64,000 nt of DNA from FEB-7 sp963698265 (lineage in GTDB: Bacteria; Pseudomonadota; Gammaproteobacteria; Burkholderiales; Usitatibacteraceae). Where the stretch lies: assembly GCA_963698265.1 (NCBI GenBank), contig CAVOQC010000004.1, forward strand, positions 930,001 to 994,000, written 5' to 3'. Under the pieces are notes generated by a model. It was not told where the DNA came from. It was given only the letters and a program-made list of their open reading frames with translations, and did no database searches. Made by a program: the position numbers and the translations under genes. Shown one piece after another: positions 35,311 through 44,564 of this stretch. Every line of letters begins with the position of its first letter. The stretch's first letter is position 1.

Positions 35311-36764
35311 TGCCGCTCGCGGTGCTTTCGATCGCCTCGGAGGTCTTTCCGCTGGCGAAGACCGGCGGCCTTGCCGACGTGACCGGAGCGCTTCCCGCCG
35401 CACTCGGGGCCGAAGGGGTCGCCGTGCACACCCTGATGCCCGGCTACGCTTCCGTGCTCGCCGCGATCGGCGACGCGCAGGCCGTCCACGCGTATCCGGC
35501 GCTGCACGGCGGTGCTGCGCGCATCCTCGCCGCGCGCGTGGCGGGCCTCGATCTCTTCGTCCTCGACGCCCCGCACCTGTACCTGCGCCCCGGGGGGCCC
35601 TATGTGGGCCCCGACGGCGGCAACTGGCCCGACAATGCGCTGCGTTTCGCCGCACTCGGCGCGGCCGCCGCGGACATCGGGCGCGGCGTCGTGGAGGCGT
35701 TCGTGCCGGACATCGTCCACGCGCACGACTGGCAGGCCGGGCTCGCGCCCGCCTACCTGCACTACCGCGGCGGGCCGCGTCCGCGCACGGTGATGACCAT
35801 CCACAATCTCGCCTTCCAGGGGCAGTTTCCGGCTTCGCTCCTCGCGGAACTCGGCCTGCCCGAACGTGCCTGGAGCCTGGACGGCGTCGAGTACTTCGGC
35901 TCCATCGGCTTCCTCAAGGCGGGAATCGCGCTCGCCGACCACGTGACCACCGTTTCGCCGCGCTACGCGATGGAGATCCGCACGCCGGAGTTCGGCATGG
36001 GGCTCGACGGCCTGCTTCGCCATCGCGCGGGCGAGCTCACCGGCATCCTGAATGGCATCGACACGGACTACTGGAACCCCGCAAAGGATGCGTTCCTCGC
36101 CTCGACGTTCGACGCGCGAAACGTCGCCGGACGCGCGGCGAACAAGGCCGCGCTGCAGAAGCGCCTGGGACTCGACCGGGACGACGCGGCACCCCTCTTC
36201 GGCGTCGTGAGCCGCCTGACCTGGCAGAAAGGTATGGACGTGATGCTCGAGTGCGTCCCGGAACTGCTGGCGCTGGGCGGGCAGCTCGCGATCGTCGGTT
36301 CCGGCGAGGCCGAGCTGGAGGCGGGATTCGCCGCCGCCGCGCAGGCGACGCCGGGGAAGGTCGGGACCATGATCGGATTCGACGAACCCCTCGCCCACCT
36401 CGTGCAGGGCGGCGCGGACGCCCTGCTGGTGCCGTCGCGCTTCGAGCCCTGCGGCCTCGCGCAGTTGTGCGCGCTGCGCTACGGCGCGATTCCCATCGTC
36501 GCGCGCGTGGGAGGGCTCGCCGACACCGTGATCGACGCGAACGAGATGGCCCTCGTGTCCCGCGCGGGCAATGGCCTGCAGTTCTCGCCCGTGTCGCGCG
36601 AGGCGCTCGCCCTCGCCCTCGAGCGCGCCGTCCGGCTCTGGCAGGACCGGGGCACCTGGCGAAAGCTCCAGCGCCACGGCATGGCCGCCGAGGTAGGCTG
36701 GCGCCGTGCCGCAAAACAGTACGCGGCGCTTTTCCGCGACCTCGCGTCGCGCCCCGCCGGCTGA
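35307..36764 (+). CDS. glgA: Glycogen synthase (ADP-glucose)
   Basis: A 485-aa GT5 glycogen synthase that extends alpha-1,4-glucan from ADP-glucose. Motifs are EVFPLAKTGGLADVTGALP (ADP-glucose binding), VHAHDWQAGLAPAYL, TIHNLAFQGQFP, ILNGIDTDYWNPAKD, GVVSRLTWQKGMD and PSRFEPCGLAQLCALRYGAI with the catalytic glutamate. The start is one of two consecutive ATGs (35307/35310) overlapping the glgC stop. Confidence 0.96.
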   Translation: MMPLAVLSIASEVFPLAKTGGLADVTGALPAALGAEGVAVHTLMPGYASVLAAIGDAQAVHAYPALHGGAARILAARVAGLDLFVLDAPHLYLRPGGPYVGPDGGNWPDNALRFAALGAAAADIGRGVVEAFVPDIVHAHDWQAGLAPAYLHYRGGPRPRTVMTIHNLAFQGQFPASLLAELGLPERAWSLDGVEYFGSIGFLKAGIALADHVTTVSPRYAMEIRTPEFGMGLDGLLRHRAGELTGILNGIDTDYWNPAKDAFLASTFDARNVAGRAANKAALQKRLGLDRDDAAPLFGVVSRLTWQKGMDVMLECVPELLALGGQLAIVGSGEAELEAGFAAAAQATPGKVGTMIGFDEPLAHLVQGGADALLVPSRFEPCGLAQLCALRYGAIPIVARVGGLADTVIDANEMALVSRAGNGLQFSPVSREALALALERAVRLWQDRGTWRKLQRHGMAAEVGWRRAAKQYAALFRDLASRPAG

Positions 36765-36767
36765 GCC

Positions 36768-38843
36768 TTGGCCGCAACCGGGACACATCCCAGCAGCCCC
36801 GAGCCGCTCGGGGCCACGCCCGTTCCCGGCGGGGCGAACGTCGCCGTCTTCTCGGCCAACGCCACCGCCATCGAGGTCTGCCTCTTCGATCACGACGCCA
36901 TCGTGCAGACCGCGAGCCATCGGCTCTCCGATCGCACCGGCGACGTATTCCACGGGTTCGTGCCGGGGATGGCGGCGGGAAGCCGCTACGGACTGCGCGC
37001 CCACGGCCCCTGGAGCCCGCGGGACGGCCAGCGGTTCAATCCCGCGAAGCTGCTGGTCGACCCGTACGCGACGATCCTCGATCGCGGGTTCAGGCTCCAT
37101 CCGTCGATGTTCGGCACACAGCTCGACGGCACGCCGGACCCCCGGGACAGCGCGGCCTTCATGCCCAAGGCGATCGTTGCCGCGGCGTCGCCCGCGGTTG
37201 CAGCGCGCGCGCTGCGCTGGCCGTGGGACTACACCGTCATCTACGAGCTGCACGTGCGCGGCTTCACGAAGACCCACCCCGGCGTGCCGGAGGCGGTGCG
37301 CGGCACCTGCGCGGGCCTCGCCCATCGCGCCGCGATCTCGCACCTCGTGCGCCTGGGCGTGACCACGGTGGAACTCATGCCCGTGGCCGCGTGGGTGGAC
37401 GAGCGCCACCTCGTCGCCCTGGGCCTGGGCAACTACTGGGGCTACAACCCTGTGTCGCTGATGGTGCCCGATCCCCGGCTCGCGCCCGGCGGCATGGCCG
37501 AGCTCGCGGCCTGCGTCGCCGCACTGCACGAGGCAGGCATCGAGGTGATCCTCGACGTGGTCCTGAACCACACCGGCGAGGGCGACGAGCACGGGCCGAC
37601 CCTGTCCCTGCGCGGGCTCGACAACGCGACCTACTACCGCACCCTCCCCGGCGACGGCGCGCGTTACGTGGACGACGCGGGCTGCGGCAACACGCTCGCG
37701 CTCGACCGCCCGCCGGCGCTGCGCCTCGCGCTCGATACGCTGCGCCACTACGTGCGCGCGGCCGGAGTCGACGGTTTCCGCTTCGATCTCGCCACGACGC
37801 TCGCCCGGCGCGATACCGGCTTCGACCCCGACGCCCCGTTCCTCGCGGCGATCGCGGCCGATCCCCTGCTGCGCGACCTGAAGCTCATCGCGGAGCCCTG
37901 GGACATAGGGCCCGGCGGGCATCGTCTCGGCGCATTTCCCGCGGGCTGGGGGGAATGGAACGACCGCTACCGCGACGCGGTGCGCCGCTTCTGGCGCGGC
38001 GACGAGGGAACCGTGGCGGAACTGGCCACGCGCCTGGCCGGGTCATCGGACCTCTTCGCCGCCCGCGCTCCCGCCTGCTCGGTCAACTTCGTGTGCGCCC
38101 ACGACGGCTTCTCGCTCGCCGACCTGGTCTCCCACGAGCACAAGCACAACGAGGCCAACGGCGAGGGCAACCGCGACGGCACCGACCGCAACTTCTCCTG
38201 GAACCACGGCGTCGAGGGACCGACGGATGATGCCGGGGTCGTTGCCGCGCGGCGACGCGACGCGCGAAACCTCCTGGCCACCCTGCTCGTCTCGCGCGGC
38301 ACGCCCATGCTTTCGATGGGAGACGAGCTCGGCCGCACGCAGCGCGGCAACAACAATGCGTACGCCCACGACGACACGCTTTCCTGGATGGACTGGGACG
38401 GGGCCGACCGCGCGCTGTGCGAGGCTGCGGCCGCCCTCGCGGCGCTGCGCAAGGACCATCGCGCGCTGCGCGAGGACCGATGGCTCACGGGCGGCGCGGT
38501 GGACGCGACGGGGCTCGCCGACGTCGAATGGCGCCGCCCCGACGGAAGCGCCATGGCCGGGGAAGACTGGAATCGGCCCGGAAACCACGCGCTGGTCCTG
38601 GCGCTCTACGTGCCCGCCACGGACGGCGCGCCTGCCGATCGCGTCGTGGTCGCACTGAACGCGGGCAGCGAGTCGCTCGCCGTCCGCTGGCCGGAGGCTC
38701 GCGCCGGCCAGCGCTGGCGCCGCGCCGCGGACACCGCGTTCGCCGGCGCGGTTCCGGACGCCTCCGCCGGCGGCGCGGAGGATGCCGTCCAGCCGCGCAG
38801 CGTGGTCGTGCTCGTCGAGGAAGCCGTGCCGGGACCCGGCTAG
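36768..38843 (+). CDS. glgX: Glycogen debranching enzyme
   Basis: GlgX (GH13) hydrolyses alpha-1,6 branches of phosphorylase-trimmed glycogen. The 691-aa protein has a CBM48-like N-terminus (LGATPVPGGANVAVFSANAT), VIYELHVRGFTK, DVVLNHTGEGDEHGP, the nucleophile Asp in GVDGFRFDLATTL, the acid Glu in LIAEPWDIGPGG and FVCAHDGFSLADLVS. The start is TTG 36768, 3 nt after glgA. The C-terminus overlaps a convergent DUF1801 gene by 4 nt. Confidence 0.93.
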   Translation: MAATGTHPSSPEPLGATPVPGGANVAVFSANATAIEVCLFDHDAIVQTASHRLSDRTGDVFHGFVPGMAAGSRYGLRAHGPWSPRDGQRFNPAKLLVDPYATILDRGFRLHPSMFGTQLDGTPDPRDSAAFMPKAIVAAASPAVAARALRWPWDYTVIYELHVRGFTKTHPGVPEAVRGTCAGLAHRAAISHLVRLGVTTVELMPVAAWVDERHLVALGLGNYWGYNPVSLMVPDPRLAPGGMAELAACVAALHEAGIEVILDVVLNHTGEGDEHGPTLSLRGLDNATYYRTLPGDGARYVDDAGCGNTLALDRPPALRLALDTLRHYVRAAGVDGFRFDLATTLARRDTGFDPDAPFLAAIAADPLLRDLKLIAEPWDIGPGGHRLGAFPAGWGEWNDRYRDAVRRFWRGDEGTVAELATRLAGSSDLFAARAPACSVNFVCAHDGFSLADLVSHEHKHNEANGEGNRDGTDRNFSWNHGVEGPTDDAGVVAARRRDARNLLATLLVSRGTPMLSMGDELGRTQRGNNNAYAHDDTLSWMDWDGADRALCEAAAALAALRKDHRALREDRWLTGGAVDATGLADVEWRRPDGSAMAGEDWNRPGNHALVLALYVPATDGAPADRVVVALNAGSESLAVRWPEARAGQRWRRAADTAFAGAVPDASAGGAEDAVQPRSVVVLVEEAVPGPG

Positions 38844-39289
38844 CGTCCGGCGCGCCCCTTTTCGTGGCTCGCGAGGTAGTCCTCGACGGACATCGAGGCC
38901 ACGAGCCCGAGGATCGCATCGAGCGGGATGTCCTCGAGGCGGCGAAAGCGCACGCAGGACTTCCCCACGTCGGGCTTCGTTCCCAGCGCCCGATAGGCAG
39001 CCTCGAGCGTCCGGGCCTGCCGGTCGTCGGCGTAGGCGCCCATAAGGTAGAGCGCGTAGTGGTGCTTCTGCGCCGCGAGCGCCACGTAGCCCAGGGGCCG
39101 GCCGTTGGTGGTGCGCGGGTAGCGCTCCAGGGGAACTTCCCAGCAGATCATTCCCCAGTTCATCGCTTCCACGTACCCCTCGGGCATCGCCTTCGCAAGG
39201 GCCGCGCGCAGGCGGGAGACGACCGCACGCCTCTCTTCGGGAAGCTCCTCCAGGTACTGCGCGACGGTGGTCGCCTTGCTCGCCACCAT
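38840..39289 (-). CDS. DUF1801 (YdhG-like) domain protein
   Basis: A 149-aa protein with TVAQYLEELPEERRAVVSRL, EAMNWGMICWEVPLERYP, VALAAQKHHYALYLMG and GKSCVRFRRLEDIPLDAILGL, the order of conserved segments in DUF1801 proteins, which have a frataxin-like fold and no firmly known function. ATG 39289 follows GGGGAGGAC. It lies 28 nt downstream of fghA and may be transcribed with it. Confidence 0.85.
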   Translation of the reverse strand: MVASKATTVAQYLEELPEERRAVVSRLRAALAKAMPEGYVEAMNWGMICWEVPLERYPRTTNGRPLGYVALAAQKHHYALYLMGAYADDRQARTLEAAYRALGTKPDVGKSCVRFRRLEDIPLDAILGLVASMSVEDYLASHEKGRAGR

Positions 39290-39317
39290 GGCGTCCTCCC
39301 CGCCGAGGGTGCCGCGC

Positions 39318-40175
39318 CTACGCCGCGCCGGGGCGCGAGAGCACGCCGGCGTGGTGGCGCAGGTGGTCGGCGATGAAGGTCTGCACGAACCAGTAGCTGT
39401 GGTCGTATCCCGCATGGCGGCGCAGCCGCGGCACGATGCCCGTGCCCGCGCACGCGGCGACGAACTTCTCCGGCATGAGCTGTGTGGCGAGAAACTGGTC
39501 CGCCTCCCCCTGGTCGATCAGCACCCGGCCCGCGAACGAGGAACGGCCCGCGAGCACGGTGGCGTCGTAGGCGCCCCACGGCGCCGGATCCTCGCCCAGG
39601 AAGCGCGCGAAGGCGTTCTCGCCCCAGGGCGCCTGGGAGGGTGCGGCCACCGGGGAGAACGCGGACACCGAGCGGTAGCGCCCGGGCTCGCGAAGCGCGC
39701 ACACGAGCGCCCCGTGCCCGCCCATGGAATGGCCGAAGATGCCCTGGCGTGCCGTGTCCCCGGCGAAGTGCTCGCCGATCACCCCGGGAAGCTCCGCCGT
39801 CACATAGCTGTACATCCGGTAGTTCACGTTCCAGGGCGCCTCGGTCGCGTCGACGTAGAAGCCCGCGCCGAGGCCGAAGTCCCAGCTCTCGTCGTCGCCG
39901 GGAAAACGCGGCTCCCGCGGGCTCGTGTCGGGCGCGACCAGCATGAGCCCCAGGCGCGCGGCCAGGCGCTGCGCGCCCGCCTTGACCATGAAGGTCTCCT
40001 CCGTGCAGGTCAGCCCCGCGAGCCAGTAGAGGACGGGAACGGGCCCCGCGGCGGCCTGCGGCGGGCGGTAGACCGAGAAGCGCATCCGGCTCGCGCATTC
40101 CCGCGAGGCGTGCCGGTAGTAGCCTTGCACGCCGCCGTAGCAGGCCTGCTCGGAGACGATCTCCAGCGCCGGCAT
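39318..40175 (-). CDS. fghA: S-formylglutathione hydrolase
   Basis: FghA hydrolyses S-formylglutathione to formate and glutathione, the second step of glutathione-dependent formaldehyde oxidation. The 285-aa esterase-D-type protein has LYWLAGLTCTEETFMVKAGA, APDTSPREPRFPGDDESWDF, the nucleophile in GIFGHSMGGHGALV (Ser about residue 150), the Asp in IDQGEADQFL and the His in AGYDHSYWFVQTF. ATG 40175 overlaps the frmA stop by one base (TGATG). Confidence 0.96.
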   Translation of the reverse strand: MPALEIVSEQACYGGVQGYYRHASRECASRMRFSVYRPPQAAAGPVPVLYWLAGLTCTEETFMVKAGAQRLAARLGLMLVAPDTSPREPRFPGDDESWDFGLGAGFYVDATEAPWNVNYRMYSYVTAELPGVIGEHFAGDTARQGIFGHSMGGHGALVCALREPGRYRSVSAFSPVAAPSQAPWGENAFARFLGEDPAPWGAYDATVLAGRSSFAGRVLIDQGEADQFLATQLMPEKFVAACAGTGIVPRLRRHAGYDHSYWFVQTFIADHLRHHAGVLSRPGAA

Positions 40176-41284
40176 CAGTACACCACCACGCTGCGGATCG
40201 ATTCGCCGCGGTGCATGAGGTCGAAGCCGCGGTTGATGTCCTCGAGGGGCATCACGTGGGTGATGAGCGAATCGATGTCGATCCTGCCTTCCATGTACCA
40301 GTCGACGATCCGCGGAACGTCCGTGCGCCCGCGTGCGCCGCCGAAGGCGGTGCCCTTCCACACGCGCCCGGTGACCAGCTGGAACGGGCGCGTGCGGATC
40401 TCCTGGCCGGCGCCCGCCACGCCGATGATGACCGACACGCCCCAGCCCCGGTGGCAGCACTCGAGCGCCTGGCGCATGAGGTCCACGCTGCCCACGCACT
40501 CGAAGCTGTAGTCCGCGCCGCCGTCGGTGAGCGCGACCAGGTGCGCCACGAGGTCCGCCCCGGCCTCCGCCGGATTCACGAAGTGCGTCATGCCGAACTT
40601 TTCCGCCAGGGGCTTCCGGGCCGGGTTCAAGTCGACGCCGATGATCTTCCCGGCCCCGACCAGGCGCGCGCCCTGGATCACGTTCAGGCCGATGCCGCCC
40701 AGCCCGAAGACCACGACGCTCGCGCCCGCCTCGACCTTCGCGGTGTTGATGACCGCGCCGATGCCGGTCGTCACGCCGCAGCCGATGTAGCAGACTTTCT
40801 CGAAAGGCGCATCCTCGCGGATCCTCGCCACCGCTATCTCCGGCAGCACCGTGAAATTGGAGAACGTGGAGCAACCCATGTAGTGGAAGACCGGCTCGCC
40901 GTCCAGGGAAAAGCGGCTCTTCCCGTCGGGCATCACGCCCTTGCCCTGGGTGGCGCGGATGGCCGTGCACAGGTTGGTCTTCCGCGACAGGCACGACTTG
41001 CACTGCCGGCATTCCGGCGTGTAGAGGGGAATCACGTGATCGCCCTTCGCCACGCTCGTCACACCCGGGCCCATGTCCACCACGATGCCGGCGCCCTCGT
41101 GGCCGAGGATCGCGGGAAAGAGGCCCTCGGGATCGGCGCCCGAGCGCGTGAACTCGTCGGTGTGGCAGATTCCGGTCGCCTTGATTTCCACGAGCACCTC
41201 GCCGGCCTTCGGGCCGTCCAGGTCCACGTTCTCGATCGTCAGCGGTTCGCCGGCCCTTCGGGCCACGGCAGCGCGGGTCTTCAT
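40175..41284 (-). CDS. frmA: S-(hydroxymethyl)glutathione dehydrogenase / class III alcohol dehydrogenase
   Basis: Oxidises S-hydroxymethylglutathione (formaldehyde adduct) to S-formylglutathione with NAD. The 369-aa protein shows the catalytic zinc ligands in ATGICHTDEFTRSG, LGHEGAGIV and VCYIGCGVTTGIGAV, four structural-zinc cysteines in CRQCKSCLSRKTNLC, and the NAD motif VVFGLGGIGLNVIQGARL. The GVTTG variant is characteristic of class III enzymes. ATG 41284 follows GGAGGGAGG. With fghA it forms a formaldehyde detoxification pair. Confidence 0.97.
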   Translation of the reverse strand: MKTRAAVARRAGEPLTIENVDLDGPKAGEVLVEIKATGICHTDEFTRSGADPEGLFPAILGHEGAGIVVDMGPGVTSVAKGDHVIPLYTPECRQCKSCLSRKTNLCTAIRATQGKGVMPDGKSRFSLDGEPVFHYMGCSTFSNFTVLPEIAVARIREDAPFEKVCYIGCGVTTGIGAVINTAKVEAGASVVVFGLGGIGLNVIQGARLVGAGKIIGVDLNPARKPLAEKFGMTHFVNPAEAGADLVAHLVALTDGGADYSFECVGSVDLMRQALECCHRGWGVSVIIGVAGAGQEIRTRPFQLVTGRVWKGTAFGGARGRTDVPRIVDWYMEGRIDIDSLITHVMPLEDINRGFDLMHRGESIRSVVVY

Positions 41285-41336
41285 GGTCGCCTCCCTCCAT
41301 CGAAAGGGCGCCGGCCGGCGATTCGCGGCAAGCGCG

Positions 41337-41663
41337 TCACGGGCGCGGCACGCCGAGCTGCGCGGAAAGCAGCCGGACCCGGTCCTCGAGCCGCTCGATG
41401 CGGTCGAGGTAGGACAGCACGAGCGCGAGCACGGGCACCTCGAGCTCCAGGTCCTCGCCCAGCCGCGCCGTGGCGCGAACGCTCGCCACGCACCCGGCGG
41501 GAAAGTCCCACTCCGCGGCCCGCGGATCAGCGGGGACCAGCGCACCGTACTCGACCAGCTCGCGCAGAACCGCGACCGCCATGCCGGTGCACTCCGAGAG
41601 TTCGACGAGCGTGACCCGCCCGCGCGCATCCAGCCACATCGCCTCGTCGCGATCAGTCGCCAT
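41337..41663 (-). CDS. cbpM: CbpM chaperone modulator
   Basis: A 108-aa MerR-like helix-turn-helix protein of the CbpM family, which binds the J-domain of CbpA and inhibits it. Segments VTLVELSECTGMAVAVLREL, VEYGALVPADP and the C-terminal VLSYLDRIERLEDRVRLLSA fit the family. Its ATG overlaps the end of cbpA by 11 nt, the usual cbpA-cbpM coupling. Confidence 0.9.
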   Translation of the reverse strand: MATDRDEAMWLDARGRVTLVELSECTGMAVAVLRELVEYGALVPADPRAAEWDFPAGCVASVRATARLGEDLELEVPVLALVLSYLDRIERLEDRVRLLSAQLGVPRP

Positions 41664-42603
41664 GGGTTCCTCCTGCCGCGAAGTGCCCGCGCGGATCGAA
41701 ATGCGAGGCGTCCGCGAGTTCGCCGTAGAGCTTGCGCTCGCGCTCGTCCAGCACGGTGGGGTTCACGATCTGCACGATGGCGTACAGGTCGCCTTCGCCA
41801 CCACCGGGCCTGGCGAGTCCCTTGCCCGCGAACCGCAGCTTGCGTCCCGCGGGAGTTCCGGGCGGCACCTTCACGCTCACCGGCCCCGCGAGCGTCGGCA
41901 CCTCGACCGTGGCCCCGAGTGCCGCTTCCCACGGGGCGAGCGGGAGATCGAGATGCAGGTCGTGGCCGGCCGGCCGGAAGAGGGAATGCGGGTGCAGCGC
42001 GATATCGAGGTAGAGGTCGCCCCGGCGTCCGCCCCGGGCGCCCGGGCCGCCCTGGCCGCGCAGGCGCAGGCGCTGCCCGTCGGTCGCGCCCCGCGGAATC
42101 CTCGCCTTGATGGTCCGTGGCACGTGCCGCACGCCGCCCTGCGCATCGAACTCCGGCATGCGAAGGTCGAGGTCGACTTGCGTGCCGCGATGGGCCTCCT
42201 CCAGCGTAAGGTGCACGCGAACCTCGAAATCGGCGCCGGGCACCGGAGTGGCCTGGCGCGCGCGGCCACCGCGCCCTCCGAAACTCGCGAAGAGATCGGA
42301 GAGGTCGACCTCGTCGAAGGAGAATCCGCCGTCGCCTCCGAACTGCTTCTCCCAGTCCGGCGGCGGGCGGAAGTCCTGCCCCGGCTGGTAGCCGCTGCCG
42401 AGCCGGTCGTAGGCCGCGCGCTTTTGCGGATCCTTGAGCGTCTGGTAGGCCTCCGCCACCTCCTTGAATTTCTCCTCGCCTCCCGGGTCCTTGGTGACGT
42501 CGGGGTGGTACTTCTGGGCGAGCTTGCGGTAGGCGGCCTTGATCGCCTGGGCATTCGCGTCGCGCGCCACGCCCAGGATCGCGTAGTAGTCCTTGTATTT
42601 CAT
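41653..42603 (-). CDS. cbpA: CbpA, DnaJ-like co-chaperone
   Basis: A 316-aa curved-DNA-binding DnaJ homologue. An N-terminal J-domain (1-70; DYYAILGVARDANAQAIKAA, HPD in QKYHPDVTKD) is followed by a Gly/Phe region (SFDEVDLSDLFASFGG) and the C-terminal peptide-binding domains (VHLTLEEAHRGTQVDLDLRM, HLDLPLAPWEAALGATVEVP, VKVPPGTPAGRKLRFAGKG). The zinc-finger of DnaJ is absent, as in CbpA. It stimulates DnaK. Confidence 0.95.
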   Translation of the reverse strand: MKYKDYYAILGVARDANAQAIKAAYRKLAQKYHPDVTKDPGGEEKFKEVAEAYQTLKDPQKRAAYDRLGSGYQPGQDFRPPPDWEKQFGGDGGFSFDEVDLSDLFASFGGRGGRARQATPVPGADFEVRVHLTLEEAHRGTQVDLDLRMPEFDAQGGVRHVPRTIKARIPRGATDGQRLRLRGQGGPGARGGRRGDLYLDIALHPHSLFRPAGHDLHLDLPLAPWEAALGATVEVPTLAGPVSVKVPPGTPAGRKLRFAGKGLARPGGGEGDLYAIVQIVNPTVLDERERKLYGELADASHFDPRGHFAAGGTHGD

Positions 42604-42637
42604 GCCAGCAGTGTAACCGTGCCGGGGCGCGCGATCC

Positions 42638-43039
42638 TCACGCGGGCCGCGGCACCACCGCGAGCGTGCAGCGCGAGACGCACACCGCCCTGCCCTCTTC
42701 GTCCGTGATCCGCACCTCCCACACCTGCGTGCTCCGGCCCACGTGCACGGGCGAGGCCGTCGCGGTGACCACGCCTTCGCGCTTGGCGCGCAGGTGATTG
42801 GCGTTGATCTCGATGCCCACGGGGACCTGGGTGGCCTGGTCCACGTTCATCCACGCGGCGGTAGAGGCAACCGTCTCGGCCAGCGCCACCGAGGCGCCGC
42901 CGTGCAGCAGGCCGAAGGGCTGGTGCACCTTCGGGCCCACGGGCATCGTGGCCACCACGCGCTCCTTCGTCGCCTCGACGATCTCGATGCCGAGCGTGAC
43001 GAGGAGCGTCACGTCCTGGTGCTTCGGAAACGGGCTCAT
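42638..43039 (-). CDS. Hotdog-fold acyl-CoA thioesterase (PaaI/YdiI type)
   Basis: A 133-aa hotdog thioesterase with HQPFGLLHGGASVALAETVA (catalytic loop with HGG and a downstream Glu) and GIEINANHLRAKREGVVTA. Similar proteins hydrolyse phenylacetyl-CoA, 1,4-dihydroxy-2-naphthoyl-CoA or 4-hydroxybenzoyl-CoA, so the substrate is not fixed. ATG 43039 overlaps the S41 protease stop by 4 nt. Confidence 0.9.
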   Translation of the reverse strand: MSPFPKHQDVTLLVTLGIEIVEATKERVVATMPVGPKVHQPFGLLHGGASVALAETVASTAAWMNVDQATQVPVGIEINANHLRAKREGVVTATASPVHVGRSTQVWEVRITDEEGRAVCVSRCTLAVVPRPA

Positions 43040-44547
43040 GGGTCTCGCGCTCCTGGTGGTCGGAAGATCCGGTTCTCGCGGTGCGGCGCTCGCACGAGCG
43101 CGGGATCGCGCACCGCGGTCTTCGCGGTCGCGGGGCAGGCCCCGGTGGCCAGCAACCCCAGCGCGGCGGCGAAGCGCGCCTCGGCCGGGTCGCCCAGCGG
43201 GCGCGTGAAGTCGTCGTCGACGGCGCAGGTGGGCGCGAAGCCATCGGCGTAGTCGCCAAGGCCCCGGTCGTTCACGCCCTCGAACTGGATCGCGAAGTAG
43301 GTCGTGCCGCAGTTGTCCCTGGGAAAGAACCCGTAGGGCTTGCCGCAGGTGGCGCCGCCGACGAGGTTCACCTGCACGTCGACGCCGCGCAGCGCGTTGA
43401 TCACCGACTCCGAGGCCGAGCAGGTGCCGGAACTGGTGAGGACCGTCACGCGCCCGAGTCCCAGCGCGGGCAGCGCCGTTCCGGCTGCGACGGAAAACCC
43501 CCGGGTCGTGGCGTGAAAGGGCGTGGGAAGCCCCGCGGGGCCGATGTCGAAGGGGCCCTTGTCGTTGACCCGGAGGCGTTCGAAGACCCTGCCGGCGGTT
43601 CTTTCCGGCCCGGCGATCATGAATGCGAGCTGGGAAGCGATATCGAGAAAGCCGCCGCCGTTGTAGCGCATGTCGAGCACCAGGTCCGTCGCACCCGAGG
43701 CGCGCAGCTGCGCGATCGCGTCCACGAGGCCCGCCTCCGCCGTGGCGATGTGGTCGGTGAAGTGCAGGTAGCCCACGCGCCCGGCCGGCGTGTCGACGGT
43801 GCGCACGCCCTGCACCGGCACCTTCGTCACGGCGACGGCGGTCATCGTCACGGCGCGCGGCGCCGCACTCCCCGGTTCGCGAAACACGAAGCTCGTCTGC
43901 TTGCCCACCTGCTCCGGAAAGGCACCCGCGTTGATCGCGGCCGCGTCCGCGCCATTCACGAAGTCCACGCCATCGACCGAGACCACCTCGGCGCCGCGGG
44001 AGAGCCCCGCCGAGGCCGCGGGAGAGCCCGGGTCCACGTACGCGACCACCATCCGCCGCGGCGGCGAGCGCGCAAGCAGCGCCCACTCGATGCCGTAGCC
44101 CGCCTCCACGCCGCCGACGGAGAGCCGGTTCCACACCTCGGTGTCGTAGACGAAATGGAAGCGGTCCCGCGGACTGCCCGACGCGGTGAGCGCCGGCGTC
44201 TTCAGGACCGCGAAATACTCCACGGGTCCCGCGTAGGCCGCGGCGGAAAGGTCGGGCACCTCGCGGTACCAGAGGTAGGTCTCGTCGATCCAGGAGCGCA
44301 CCCAGTGCTTTTCGTCGTCCGGCGCGCCCTGCATGTCGGGAAAGGGCAGCCCGCCGCGGGAGGCATCGAAGCCGGCGCGTGGCACGGCGCAGCGCGCGGC
44401 CAGCGAGGACGAAGGCGCGAAGGCCGGCGCCACGGGCAGCGGCGCGGCCGCCGCGGGCGAGCCTCCTCCCCCGCCGCCGCATCCCTGCAGCGCCGCGAGG
44501 GCGAACCAGGCGGCCGCAGCGCAGGCGTATCGGATGACGCGCTCCAT
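43036..44547 (-). CDS. S41-family (C-terminal processing type) lipoprotein protease
   Basis: A 503-aa exported protease. The N-terminus is a lipoprotein signal (lipobox LQGC, followed by a run of glycines). A PDZ-like segment (VVAYVDPGSPAASAGLSRGA) precedes the S41 tail-protease domain with VGYLHFTDHIATAEAGLVDA, DLVLDMRYNGGGFLDIASQL and the nucleophile Ser in VTVLTSSGTCSASESVINAL. It would act on envelope proteins from the periplasmic side of a membrane. The gene lies 17 nt after ggt and overlaps the thioesterase gene. Confidence 0.9.
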   Translation of the reverse strand: MERVIRYACAAAAWFALAALQGCGGGGGGSPAAAAPLPVAPAFAPSSSLAARCAVPRAGFDASRGGLPFPDMQGAPDDEKHWVRSWIDETYLWYREVPDLSAAAYAGPVEYFAVLKTPALTASGSPRDRFHFVYDTEVWNRLSVGGVEAGYGIEWALLARSPPRRMVVAYVDPGSPAASAGLSRGAEVVSVDGVDFVNGADAAAINAGAFPEQVGKQTSFVFREPGSAAPRAVTMTAVAVTKVPVQGVRTVDTPAGRVGYLHFTDHIATAEAGLVDAIAQLRASGATDLVLDMRYNGGGFLDIASQLAFMIAGPERTAGRVFERLRVNDKGPFDIGPAGLPTPFHATTRGFSVAAGTALPALGLGRVTVLTSSGTCSASESVINALRGVDVQVNLVGGATCGKPYGFFPRDNCGTTYFAIQFEGVNDRGLGDYADGFAPTCAVDDDFTRPLGDPAEARFAAALGLLATGACPATAKTAVRDPALVRAPHRENRIFRPPGARDP

Positions 44548-44564
44548 GGACGGGGATGGTACCG